From contig QPMI01000048.1 in the NCBI GenBank assembly GCA_004431415.1, positions 206,679 through 270,678 on the forward strand: DNA of 64,000 bases, read 5' to 3'. Under the pieces are notes generated by a model. That model saw only the letters and a program-made list of their open reading frames with translations, ran no database searches and was not told where the DNA came from. The DNA is from Cyanophora paradoxa. Taxonomy: Eukaryota > Glaucocystophyceae > Cyanophorales > Cyanophoraceae. The position numbers were made by a program, and so were the translations under genes. Shown one piece after another: positions 10,801-20,874 of this stretch. Within the stretch, counting starts at the first letter, position 1; each line of letters starts with the position of its first letter.

Positions 10801-13800
10801 CGCTGCGATAGAAGCATATCAGGCGCATATTATATTATTTGAAGGCCCTTCGGCGCGCCCTCGGGGCCGCCTGCGCATACCTCGTCCAGGTTCCCCTCCC
10901 CCTCCCCCTCCTCCTCTCTCTCTTTCGCACTCTCTTCCGTCCCCTGACTTGGTTGCAGCGGGCGAACACGGCGGCGCAGGCGGACGAGCCCTCCGAGGAG
11001 GCGTTCCGCGCCCTCGAGGAGGTGCCCCCCCCCCCCCCCCCCTTCGAATTCGTTAGATTATCTCAGAATCTTGGGCGCCCGCCCCGCTCATAGATAGATG
11101 ATAGATCCTGAGCATTTGATCCTGGAGCTTCTTCACGCTCCGGCTAGGGGTTTGACTCCAGCTTTACGCCAGCCCCGCTCATAGATCATATCTAAGAAGA
11201 CTCATAGAAGATCATATCGAATAAGATTCATAGAAGATCGTATCGAAGAAGAGTCTTAGAAGATCGTATCTAGCGCGCTGTGAGACCCCAGCTTTACGAC
11301 ATAGTAGACGCCCGCCCCGCTCGCCCGCCCTGACGCCGGCCGGCCCTCCCCCCCGCCCCTCAGCTGCGGGACGAGTACCTGGGCGCGCTCTCCTCGCTCC
11401 TCGCCGAGTCCTCCTCCCCGGGCGTCCGCGACCAGGTACCCCCTCCCCCCCTTCATCCCCCCCCCCCATCCCTCCCCCCCCGCCCGCCCCTCCCGAGCGC
11501 TCACGCGGGCCGGGGCCCGCGGCAGTGCATCCTGCGGGCCTCCGATCTTCTGTACGGCCTCTCCGCCCTCCAGGTCCTTTCCCGCCCCCCTCCTCTGCTT
11601 ACTGGGCTAACCTGTCTGTTTCTTGAGCTCACTTCCTTTCTTGCTTGCTCGCCTCAGCACCTCGTGAAGACGGCGAAGGGCCTGCCGGCGGCGGCGCGGG
11701 AGGCGGCGGAGAGGGCGGCACGGGCCGTGCTCGACCCGCAGCTCGTCCAGCGCATCGTCGCGCGCGCCTGCGAGGCCCTCGACGAGAGCGGTGCGCGCAG
11801 AACAACAACGAGTCAGAGCAACAGCGGCTCGGCTGGCGCTTCCTTGTAAATTCAAGCGAGAAGAAGACTGACGGCGCGGGGCGCGCAGAGGGGGAGGACG
11901 AGGGCGGCGCCACCCCCCGCCTCGTCGTCGCCGTCTACCGCTTGGCCAGCGACGGTACCCTCCCCGCCGAGGAGGTCCGCGAACGCCGTACCCCCACGCA
12001 TCCCTTCACGCAGCACTCTCACCTGTACCCTCCCCCGCAGGCCCTGGCCCCGCTCTTCGCCCGCTGGGGATCCTCCCCCGTCAGCGCCAGGGCCAAGGAG
12101 GCGCTGAAGCTGGTTCGTGTACCCCGGTGTGGGGGGTACGGGCCTTGTTTGATTCGGAGGGGGGTACGCAGATCTTCAAAGACATAAAGGGCACCTCCGG
12201 GCCGCTGCACGAGGCGCTTCCGGCGATCCAGGCCGGCGCCATCATCCGGGTACGCCCTCATTCCTACAGAGCTGTGCTAAATTCGATCCAAACCGATTCG
12301 TGTACCCCCGCAGGCCTTTTCGATGCACGCGGAGAGCGGCGCGACGGACAAGGGCGCCAACATGGCCCGCTCCGTCGCTCGCGATTTCGCCCAGTTCTAC
12401 TCCTTCCGGTGCCGTTTCTTTCTGCATTTCGTGTACCCCCCTTTCCTCCCCACCCCTCTTCTTACCCTCTATCCAGAGACGGGAAGGGTGACAAGGGTGA
12501 TTTGCCACTGGCAAAGGTCCTCTCGACCGGTACGCCCCCTCTCTCCTCTCTCTCCCCCCGAACGTGTACCCCTCTGATCCGAATCAGTGGCGTCGTGGGC
12601 GCTGGCCCGGCCCGGCCGCTCCGACATTCTGTTCTCGCTCCAGCCCTACTACCCCCGCATGACCCGCCCCGAGGCCGTGCACACGTGCGGCGTACCCCTC
12701 CCCGTTCCTTAGCTGTGCTGATCGCGTACCCCCCTTTCTCTGCAGGCTCAAGGCCGTAGAGGAAGCCGCGGGACGGCAGGCCGTCAGCGGCAAGGAGCTC
12801 GACGACGACGTGCGTTCTCGTACCCCCCCTCGGACGTCCCGGGGGGTACCGACGCAGTCGCAGGCGCGGGAGCACGTGGAGACGTTCCGCTCGCACCTCG
12901 ACAAGCTGGCGAAGGGCGAGAAGGCGCGGCATCGAATCCGCCCGGGTGCATTCTTCGTCGAATTGACGCCTTTTGTAGGTCGAGAAGACCCCGGTGGCCC
13001 CTGGCGCTGGGGCCGCCTCGCGGCGCGTCGCCGGCGGCGGCAAGCGCCTCGCGATGGACGGTGCGCCGCGGTGTTGTACACCCCCTCCGCCCTCGCCCCC
13101 CCACTGAAACTGAACGCGCGCGTACCCGTCAGACGCGGCGAGCGAGGCGTCGGCGACGCCGGCGAAGCCTCCGGCGAAGAAGCAGAAGAAGCCGGCGGCC
13201 AAGAAGGCGAAGAAGGCGAAGGAGGAAAGCGAAGACGAGGAGGAGGAGGAAGGCGGGGAGGGGGGGGTGCAGGACGGTGCCTTGATCTCAAGCCCTCAGA
13301 ACTGCTCAGAGGTCGTTCTCGTTTCCGACCCGCCGGGGGCGCAGCGGAGGAGGAGGCGGCGCCCCTCTCGCGGCGGCGGGCGCCGACGCAGCGGGCGGCG
13401 GCGGTTGCGGGGCCGAAGCCGGTGTACCGCGAGGAGGAGGAGGAGGAGGAGGAGGAGGAGGAGGAGGAGGAGGAGCGGCCCCAGGGCAAGAGGAAGGCGC
13501 CGGCCAAGCCAGCGGCTGCGGCCAAGCCGGCCGCAGCGGCCAAGCCCGCGGCGGCGGCGAAGCCGGCTGCGAAGGCTGCCGCCGCCGCGCCCGCTCGGCC
13601 TGCGCCGGCTCCGAAGGCGGCCGCCGCGGCGCCGAAGCGAAAGGCGGAGGCGGGGGCGGAGGAGGACGGCGGCTTCAAGCGCCCCGCCCCGCGGCGGCCG
13701 GCGGCGCCGGCGCCGGCGCCGGCGCCCTCGCCGCCCCGCCCATCCAAATCCCTCCGCGCCGAGATGACGCAGGTACCCCTCCGCCCTTTCCCCCCCTTCC

Positions 13801-15116
13801 TTCCAGATACCCCCCCGCCCTGACGCCGTACCCCAGTCGGACGAGGAGATGGAGGAGGGGTCGGAGAGTGCGGCGGGGTCGTCTTCTCTCGGGGCTTCCT
13901 CGATCGCCTCGCGCTTCCAGGTGCTCCACCTTCGAGCCTCTTTCTGGCTCGCGTCTTAACTCTTAGCTCTAAGCTCTTGAGCCCTTCGTTGAAGTTATCG
14001 AGCTCTAATCTGTCTCTCTCGCTTCTAGCTGTTATCTCTTTACGCTCTTTAAGCTTTAAGCTTTAAGCTTCAAGCTTTAAGCTCTCTAGCTTCATTCCTT
14101 CGGGGTTGGGCCCGCCGCTGACCTCGCGGCGGCAGCCGCGGCGCTCGGGAGGCTCGGCGCGGGCCTCCCTGACGCCCCTCGAGGACTCCGAGATCCCTGG
14201 CTCCGAGGAATTCGCCCCCGGCCACCGCGAGAAGAAGGTGCGGGGGGCAGGGGGCAGGGAGGAGGGGAGGGGGTACGGGGAGGGCTCAGCGGGGCGCGCT
14301 CGCGCGCAGGCGGCGAAGGAGGCGAAGGTCCGCGCGAAGCAGGCGGAGGCGGCGGCGGTGGCGGCGGCGCAGCGGCGGCGAAAGCAGGAGGAAGAGGAAG
14401 AAGAGCAAGAGGAGGAGGAGGAGGAGGAGGAGGAGCCTCCGCGCCCGCCCATCCGCGGTGCGCTCACGGATTTCGCCCGCCGGCGCCCCCTGTACCCTGG
14501 TTCACACTGACCCTGCACCCCCCTGCAGCCGTCCAGCGGCTCTCGGGCGGTGCCCCGCAAGTGGCCCAGCGGACCTACGGAAGGCTCGCCTCTCCCCGTA
14601 CCCCTCCCCTCTGACTTCGTTCTCGTCCTCACGCCCCCCGGCGCGGCGCGCAGGAAGCCGGCGCCGGTCCGGCCGCTCGAGGGCCCGAGCTTCTCGCAGG
14701 AGGTCGGGCTCCACGGGGCGGACGAGGAGGAGGAGGAGCAGGAGCAAGAGCAGGAGGAGGGCGAGGAGGAGGAGGAGGGGGGGGCGGAAGAGGAGGGCCG
14801 CCCGCCGGCGCGCGCCGCCGTTGAGAAGCGGAAGGCCGAGCCCGCCCAAGAGGAGGAGGAGGAGGAGCAGGAGGTTCGCCCCGCCTTCAACAGGGGTCGA
14901 GATGCTAATCCGAGGATATCTTGGGCTTTAAACCGAGCGCACATATAATTTATCTAATGTGTCATGTTGATGTCTTCATTTCTTTCTTTCGTCATTCTTC
15001 ATGCCTAATCCTGATTCGATTCGGCGCAGGAGGAGGAGGAAGACCGCATGTCGCAGACGTCGGACTTCGTGGGGATGGGCGTCGTCAAGGCTGCCGCCGC
15101 GCGCCGCCGGCGATGA
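4881..15116 (+). CDS. SCC3: Cohesin subunit SCC3/STAG (stromal antigen family)
   Basis: SCC3/STAG binds the kleisin RAD21 and DNA in the cohesin ring. 49 exons give about 1583 codons: 4881-4957, 5043-5130, 5247-5481, 5543-5658, 5716-5808, 5871-5963, 6030-6103, 6168-6304, 6360-6462, 6519-6627, 6680-6721, 6785-6835, 6969-7035, 7119-7179, 7492-7554, 7735-7811, 7996-8030, 8103-8201, 8258-8410, 8601-8654, 8989-9063, 9200-9259, 9523-9582, 9812-9874, 10020-10196, 10265-10336, 10395-10463, 10692-10763, 10959-11021, 11364-11435, 11526-11573, 11658-11790, 11889-11974, 12041-12112, 12172-12249, 12314-12408, 12477-12529, 12588-12684, 12746-12809, 12858-12923, 12979-13060, 13133-13276, 13345-13772, 13837-13920, 14136-14237, 14310-14457, 14529-14583, 14654-14873, 15030-15116. 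Phases agree throughout. Family signatures: NPFRHTATAVGCRVADGII, GIFVHRYRDQIPAVRALAI, GGWIIHYPDYF, YVKYLGWTMSD, SPEVRKATLAALTELYK, ARFAPRMVETV. The middle is alpha-helical repeats. The last ~450 residues are an atypical tail: lysine/alanine-rich H1-like segments, a run of glutamates near 13433-13474, more acidic blocks, and the end VVKAAAARRRR. Seven donors appear to be GC rather than GT. Confidence 0.88.
10845..10889 (+). other. SCC3: Duplicated SCC3 exon fragment, possible optional exon
   Basis: This 45-base block inside the intron between exons 10692-10763 and 10959-11021 closely resembles the 3' part of the preceding exon (ALRRALGAACAYLVQ against AIQRALEAACAHLVQ). It is in phase 0, preceded by a TTTGAAG acceptor-like end and followed by a GTTCCC donor-like start, so it could be spliced in without a frameshift and add 15 residues. 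Confidence 0.5.
11178..11275 (+). repeat. Tandem repeat in an SCC3 intron
   Basis: Three to four degenerate copies of a unit like TAGAAGATCGTATCGAA lie in the intron between exons 10959-11021 and 11364-11435. The flanks also share the phrase CCCCGCTCATAGAT (near 11080 and 11175). This is one of the longest introns of the gene. Confidence 0.6.
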
Positions 15117-15683
15117 AGGAAGGCCTAGGTGGGGCTTGCCCGAAGGGGCCGGCAGCGGCGCAGCGCCCGCGTCGGCTAGCGCTTGCAACCCAGGCGCATG
15201 TATGTGCAGGCCGGCGCGCTCGCAAGCTCCTTGCATGTAGATTCGTCGCACTGAAAACCGAAGATTGAAAATCCTAATTCACTGAATTCATGAATAATGA
15301 TCAGCTGCCCGTGGGACACTCGACGGAGAGTCACTGATCAGCCCTGCAGGCTGCAGCCCTGCAATTGCCAGTGGCAATTTGCCACTCGTTAATTGGCGGT
15401 CAGCGGCCCGTGAACGTGACAGCGGGAAATCGAAAAATCGTGATCGGACTTATCGGAGTCGGTGACTCTAGGATCTGAGTGACTGATCATGAAATCATTG
15501 AATCGATGAGTCTCAGACTCTCAGAGGCCTGGGGGCCGGGAAAATTCGCGCGGATAGGTCCGGCCATCCCGCGGCCCGGCCAATATCGATGTTGATCGCG
15601 ATTCGCGATTAAGCTTCTTAAGCTTGGCCCGGGAAAATTTGCTCGGATACCGGCCGCGGTAGGTCCGGCCATCCCGCGGCCAA
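15117..15683. other. Intergenic region after SCC3
   Basis: No gene recognised. It holds short self-similar palindromic words (for example GCCAGTGGCAATTTGCCAC near 15368) and two diverged copies of a GGTCCGGCCATCCCGCGGC block (about 15540-15600 and 15625-15690). Confidence 0.5.
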
Positions 15684-15840
15684 TACTAGGGGCCCGGCCG
15701 CGATTGTCGCGCCGGGGGTGCAAGGGGGGAACCGGGATCTAATGAAAGAGTCCTAGTGGCGCGCACATGCGCGCGGCAGAATGACCCCGGCCCAGTGCGC
15801 TCGGCAGGTCGAAGGTTAAAGATAAACACAGATTATGATT
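15684..15840. repeat. Dispersed repeat R2, copy a
   Basis: About 155 bases resembling 48488-48652 and 60513-60672: shared words include ACTAGGGGCCCGGCCGCG, GGGATCTAATGAAAGAGT and the ending AAAGATA-ACACA. Divergence is by substitutions and small indels, so this is an older copy than the pair inside the 12-kb duplication. No terminal repeats or coding capacity seen. Confidence 0.7.
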
Positions 15841-16191
15841 GAAAAAATAGAGAAGGCGCGACAAGCACACGCTGCGATCAAATCGAGAAAAAAGACTAAA
15901 TGAAAGGCCAGCCTGGCAGACTCAGCGCACACTATATGAAAGATTGTTCTGGAGCCAAAAAACGCTGCGCATCAACTCTGTTCGCACGGCGATCTTACAT
16001 CATCGAGTCACATGAGCCAGTTTTGGGGTACCCATGGCCGGAGCTCTTAGCACGGTACCGGACGGACCTACCGTTGTTTTGGGGGTGCTAACCGTGCTAG
16101 CGCTAGCATACCAATGAAATCGTAGCTCTTAGTAACGTAGCTCTTAGCAACGTAGCTCTTAATAATAGCCTCTTATCGTATCAAATATATA

Positions 16192-16509
16192 TACCGTGTA
16201 ACACAAAAATATGGCTGACAGATTTATGTCGTTATAAAACTTGGCAGTGCTGGTGTCTAGAGACTGTGGCCGGTAATTCACCAAAAAAAAAAAAAATATA
16301 AAACTTGGCCCTTCTCTTGGTGAAATATGACGGTCCCAAATTACGTCGTCATGAAAATTTCAGGCTTGTATGCGGCAGTACATTGTATGAGGCAACTTAC
16401 TGTACCCGGTTTATGACGGTCCCAAATTATGTCGTTAGATCATGTCCGAACCGACATAATTTGGTACCGACATAGTGAAGTGTCCGTCATATTATTGTGT
16501 TATACGGTA
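16192..16509. mobile_element. MITE-like element with terminal inverted repeats and TA flanks
   Basis: The ends are imperfect inverted repeats of about 28 bases: the left end TACCGTGTAACACAAAAATA mirrors the right end, whose reverse complement starts TACCGTATAACACAATAATA. Counting by eye about 25 of 29 positions match. A TA dinucleotide sits at each edge, as expected for a target duplication of Tc1/mariner-type transposition. The inside is non-coding and has further inverted words (CCCAAATTA and ATAATTTGG). A non-autonomous element is the simplest reading. Confidence 0.65.
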
Positions 16510-16957
16510 CATGGGGTGCCACCGTGCCAACCGTGCTGGTCATGCTGCACATAATGAGTCAAATGATTTGACTCATTCATGAATGCGTATGATACTCGAG
16601 CTCAGTGAGTCGACAGTGACTACCTGGTAGCACTGACTACCGGTACGGCGCCGGCGGTACCACTACTGGTAGTCGACAGTGACTACCGGTAGTCAGCTAG
16701 CCCGCTGCCGCGCCTGTACCGTGGCTGAACGGTAACTTAGTAAGTCGTCGGTAACTTAGTAGTAACTAGCCTGCCAGGCTGGGCCATAGTACTGCAGCTG
16801 CGGCATGCGCAGGGTCGCAGGCTCGCATGCGCAGCCCGCGCCAGGCCCGCAGGCCCGAGGCTCAGTATAGCCGCAGAGCTAGTCTGTAGCTATTAGGCTA
16901 GTATTAGACAGTACTGGGGCAGCCGCATCGATATCGGTATTGCGATCGGCGATCAGG
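16510..16957. other. Intergenic region upstream of the SP-rich surface protein
   Basis: No gene seen. It contains repeated short words such as GACTACCGGTAGTC and GTAACTTAGTA, some forming small hairpins. Promoter and 5'-UTR of the gene at 16958 presumably lie at its right end. Confidence 0.4.
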
Positions 16958-19930
16958 ATGACAGCTGCAGTTACAAACGGCGCTCTCCGCCTGACAACAG
17001 CTGCAGCCGCCACGCTGCTTTGCGTCTTGGTTCTGATTATCGTGAATCCGGCGGAGTCATGCGGCGATCGCGGGACGTTCATACCGACCCAGACATTCCA
17101 AGTCGTCTCGGCTGCAGACAATGCGAAATGCTGGGGGGGCTTTGAGAAGTTGGGCCAGTTTCGTGTACGGCTGACCACATGCAACGCAAGTGCGTGCCCG
17201 TTACGTTTACGATTTACAAATATATATGGAATAACCTTCGGCCGCGGTATACGTACGTACTTATACACAAAGGTGAGCCCGCCCAGTTCTTCAACAGCAC
17301 TGTTGCAATCGGCGGAAAGTACAACATGTACTTTCCATCCTCCGGCATCCCATCGATTTATTTCGGCAAGGCAATTTCCAGCATCTTTTCCTCGTCCGAC
17401 AGTGTTCAGCATACGCTGGTGCGTGCTTGCGAATTATATTTATAATTAGAATCGCAACATTTATCACACGATCGCGACTGCGATTTGACGACGCGATCGA
17501 CGCGTACGGTACAGCTCAGAAGCGGCAACATCCCAGTTGCATTCTCGTTCGAGTACACGGACAACGATACTTTTCGCATGTTGCAAACATCTACCTCGGC
17601 AGCAGTCGCACCTTTCCCCCCGAAGTACAACATCAGCGCTAGTTTCGAAAGCGTGTTCGGTGCTGACCTGATTACGATGAAGAGTCCGGTTGAAAGTGCG
17701 TGCCACGGTAGCTATATATAGCCTTACAATCGCAGCACGTACACGTACAGCCTCATGATCTGACGCATGCATGTGACATTCGCACGTACACGTGTACGAA
17801 CCCAGCCGACCCGGAGTTCGAATTCAAGTTCCTCTACGGCGATGGAACACTGGCGTGGCCTCGAGCTCCAGTCGCATGCTCGGTAGCTATATGTATAGAA
17901 GCAACTGCGAGCAAATCTTCGCACCTTCACGTCGATCTGACACTTCGTGTGCTCAGACCCCCAGCGCCTCGCCGAGCCCTAGCCCTAGCCCATCTGCAGC
18001 TGCCTCTGCTTCACCGAGTCCTTCGCCGAGCCCTAGCCCATCGGCAAATGCTTCTCCCAGCCCATCGGCAAATGCTTTTCCCAGTCCCTCGCCCAGCCCG
18101 TCGATATCGGCAATGGCAATCCCGTCGCCCTCGCCCGTCGCAAGCCCGTCCCCAAGCCCCGTGCCTCCATTGGTGAGAACTGTTAATTATAATGTCTTAA
18201 GAGAAAAGCTTAAGCCATCATCCACGCTGACTGTCTAATCATGACCAAGCAGCCTGTATCGAACGCGACATTGGACATTGTCCAGCTGGTCATCGAAGGC
18301 AAACTGGTGGGCGCATTCGTATACGTATACCGTCGGGCACTAAACTACTGCGGCGTAAATTAACGAGGGGTCAAACCTGGCCCTCCTTTGATCAAAATAC
18401 CGCGGTACCAAATTAACGCGGTTGAAACCTTTGGGCTTGTATGGGGCGGTAATTTTAGGGGGGTGCTGTCTAGAGCAACCGTTGAACTCAGCAGCAGTTA
18501 ACACGGTACCAAATTAACGCGGTGAGACCGGATTTCGCGCGTTAATTTGGTACCGCGTTAGTTAAGTGCCCGCGGTACTTAAGTGCCCTACCGTGTATGC
18601 GCATGCATGTTGTCACAGTGTCGCGCACTATTCGTCAATATCGCGGGTCGGAATTGATTGACAATATATGTATATACATAGCTGATCACGATTGATCGCA
18701 GTTTGACCTGTCCGGAAACGACGTCATTACAACGACAGATTCGGTGCCAACAGAAATATATTTCATAATGTATTATAATATATTTGCCCCGCTTCCTTAA
18801 TATATACTACTAATGCCCCGCCTCCTAGACCTGCGCATGCAAGCACGCCTTACTAAGTTAGCTTCTCATCCCCTATCTGATCAGGATGGAGCAAAGCGGA
18901 TCACTGTGAGTGGTCTCGTTCTGTCGGCCCCTGCAGAGGTATATATGTGGCATTTGTAGTTCTGATGCTACTCCGAAGCCGTGCAACTCGCCAGTTGACG
19001 TAATCACTGATATTGCACACCGCCGCAGACCGGGAGCTCGGACTTCGTAATCATTAAGGGCGCCAACCTGCCGGTAGTTACAATATGCATTTGTTCACTG
19101 TCCAACAATGTTAGCTCACGACCATGATCGATATCACTGGCTGTGGCCACATGCGACAGGCCAATAAACCAATCAAGGTGTACGTGGTCGACCCCAAAAA
19201 CAACAGCAGAAAGATTGAGGCCCTGGAGGCTTCGATACCCGACTCGACAACCTTGCGGTTTAGTGCGTGCTTCTCAATGCATTTGGTGTCTGCTAGCGGT
19301 TGTCATTTTTGACAACAGTTTTTAATTTTTTCCCTCCCAGAGGTCCCTCCGCTTCCAAAGAACAACCGCCGCGCTCTCTTGCAGTTTATCACTGGCTCTT
19401 CCGTGCGAACTTTCATATATAATTTCCATTGTCCCTTCGACGTTTCGAGCCGCTCGCAGTACGATCTGCGAATTGAGTCTGCGTCGGCGACACCAGAGTT
19501 CGCTTCGTTCGTCCTTGCAGAGGTCTGATCATGAGTTCGAAGTTGCTCAGCCATGCATATGGGATCGATATCTCAATTCGCGGCCAACCGACAGGTTTTC
19601 CGCTGGGTCCCGAGGCAGGCGGCGGGTCCCGCGAGTGTGCCTTACTGTGCGTGATTCTTTAATTTAATTTTGCATTGGTCTCGGAAGCCCTGCATTGAGT
19701 CGCGTTGCTGATCTGCTACGGTACTTCATTTACATCCAACAGGGGTCTCATCTGCTGCCCCACTATCGAGCTTCTCGGTGAGTCTCTCTCCCATTCTAGC
19801 TGTACATGTAAATCCTCTCTTCTACTGATATCGATCTCTCTGCACACTGCATGCGCAGCCCAGTCTTCTGCTCGCCTTTCTTGCGAGCGGCATTAATGTT
19901 GCCCTTGGCCTTAGGGTTCCCCGTTTCTGA
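16958..19930 (+). CDS. Secreted or cell-surface protein with serine-proline-rich region
   Basis: Fourteen exons (16958-17189, 17273-17418, 17515-17695, 17806-17882, 17957-18172, 18253-18306, 18702-18743, 18885-18905, 19029-19073, 19160-19262, 19341-19522, 19595-19646, 19743-19777, 19859-19930) give 485 residues in consistent phase. The N-terminus has a hydrophobic signal segment (LLCVLVLIIVNPAESCG). An extracellular-looking domain rich in aromatic and small polar residues follows (GTFIPTQTF, GGKYNMYFPSSG, FSFEYTDNDTF). One exon, residues about 213-284, is almost entirely Ser-Pro repeats (ASPSPSPSPS), as in hydroxyproline-rich glycoproteins of algal walls. A second domain (KVYVVDPKNN, RTFIYNFHCPFD) leads to a hydrophobic end (SLLLAFLASGINVALGL), compatible with a GPI-anchor signal. 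Overall layout resembles pherophorin-type proteins, but I do not claim homology. Intron 6 carries a MITE-like insertion. Confidence 0.72.
18328..18592. mobile_element. MITE-like hairpin element in an intron
   Basis: Lies in the intron between exons 18253-18306 and 18702-18743. The left end (CCGTCGGGCACTAAACTACT) roughly mirrors the right end, whose reverse complement reads GGTAGGGCACTTAAGTACC, and internal words GGTACCAAATTAACGCGGT and CGCGTTAATTTGGTACC are also inverted. The middle (GGCTTGTATGGGGCGGTAAT) resembles the element at 16192-16509 (GGCTTGTATGCGGCAGTACA), so the two are probably related families. Exact edges are uncertain. Confidence 0.6.
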
Positions 19931-20874
19931 GCTGGCGTCCCGCCTGTGGGTCCCTTAAGCTTCAATAGAGAATAACAGACATTAATATTTTCGTCAGGAA
20001 TTGCAAGTTGAGAATAGAGAAAAGATGAAATAGAGATACGCTTGATCGCATATCAGAATGAGCGATCAACGACGGCATGGCGACGGATCGGAGGACTCTA
20101 CGGGAGGGTTAACGTTAGAGCCAGCGAGAGACCGGGTCATGATCAGGAGGCGGGGCGCCGGCGGGCCCATGGCAGGGAGGGCGGGGGCCGACTCCCCGTC
20201 CCTCGGCTCTCGTCCGAGTCCTGAGCGAAGAGGTACCGGTCGACCCTCACTCCTCGAGCGCGGCCCCCGCCTGGCTCCGGAGGGCTCTCCGGGAGGTTTA
20301 GAGCCAGCTTAGCTTTGCGATTGGAAGCTCCTATAGCTAGCTACAGCTGCACACCATGTGTAAATGCACTTCGAATTCGCACACCACACACACGAGACAG
20401 TACGGTACAGCCACCCACTATATGAACTAGCGCTCTTCAAAGGGGAGGGAGGGTCCGTGGGGAGGGGTGGGGGTTGGGAGGGGGGCGCGGGGGGGGGGGG
20501 GGGGGGGGGCGGGGGGGGGCGGTGGGGGGCGGGGGGGGGGGGGGGGGCACTCAGGCCTGTTGTGTGGCCAACAAATATTACAATTAACTATATTACATTT
20601 TAATTATCTGCGGGTGCTTACATGCTCCGGATCCCGACGCGCCCGTCGACCCCTTCGAATTCGGGCGCGAGATCCCTCGAAGGCGAGTTGCAGCTGCTGC
20701 ATGCACATGCGCAGCCTCGAAATCCAAATCGAGCGGTTGATGCAGAATTCGAATGCATTTACTCTATCCTGTGGCGCGATATCTAAAATCCGTGCATGGA
20801 TACATGTACGTATACATTGATTCGATAGAATTCTAGTTCGCGTTTCAGTGCCGACTTCGGATTGATATCGATCA
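19931..20874. other. Intergenic region between convergent genes, with G-rich tract
   Basis: No gene recognised. It has two related phrases around AGAGCCAGC (20100-20125 and 20290-20310) and a strongly G-rich tract at about 20449-20547 that includes runs of more than ten guanines and could form G-quadruplexes. The SP-rich protein gene ends on its left and the TPR gene ends on its right. Confidence 0.5.

Noticed and set aside
11954-11974. Donor GTACCC after ASDG in SCC3
   Set aside because: The frame continues openly to GAG|GTCCGCG, which is the donor that keeps phase with the exon starting at 12041.
20464-20603. Glycine-rich open frames
   Set aside because: They are the translation of the G-rich tract and have no start or neighbours that support a gene.
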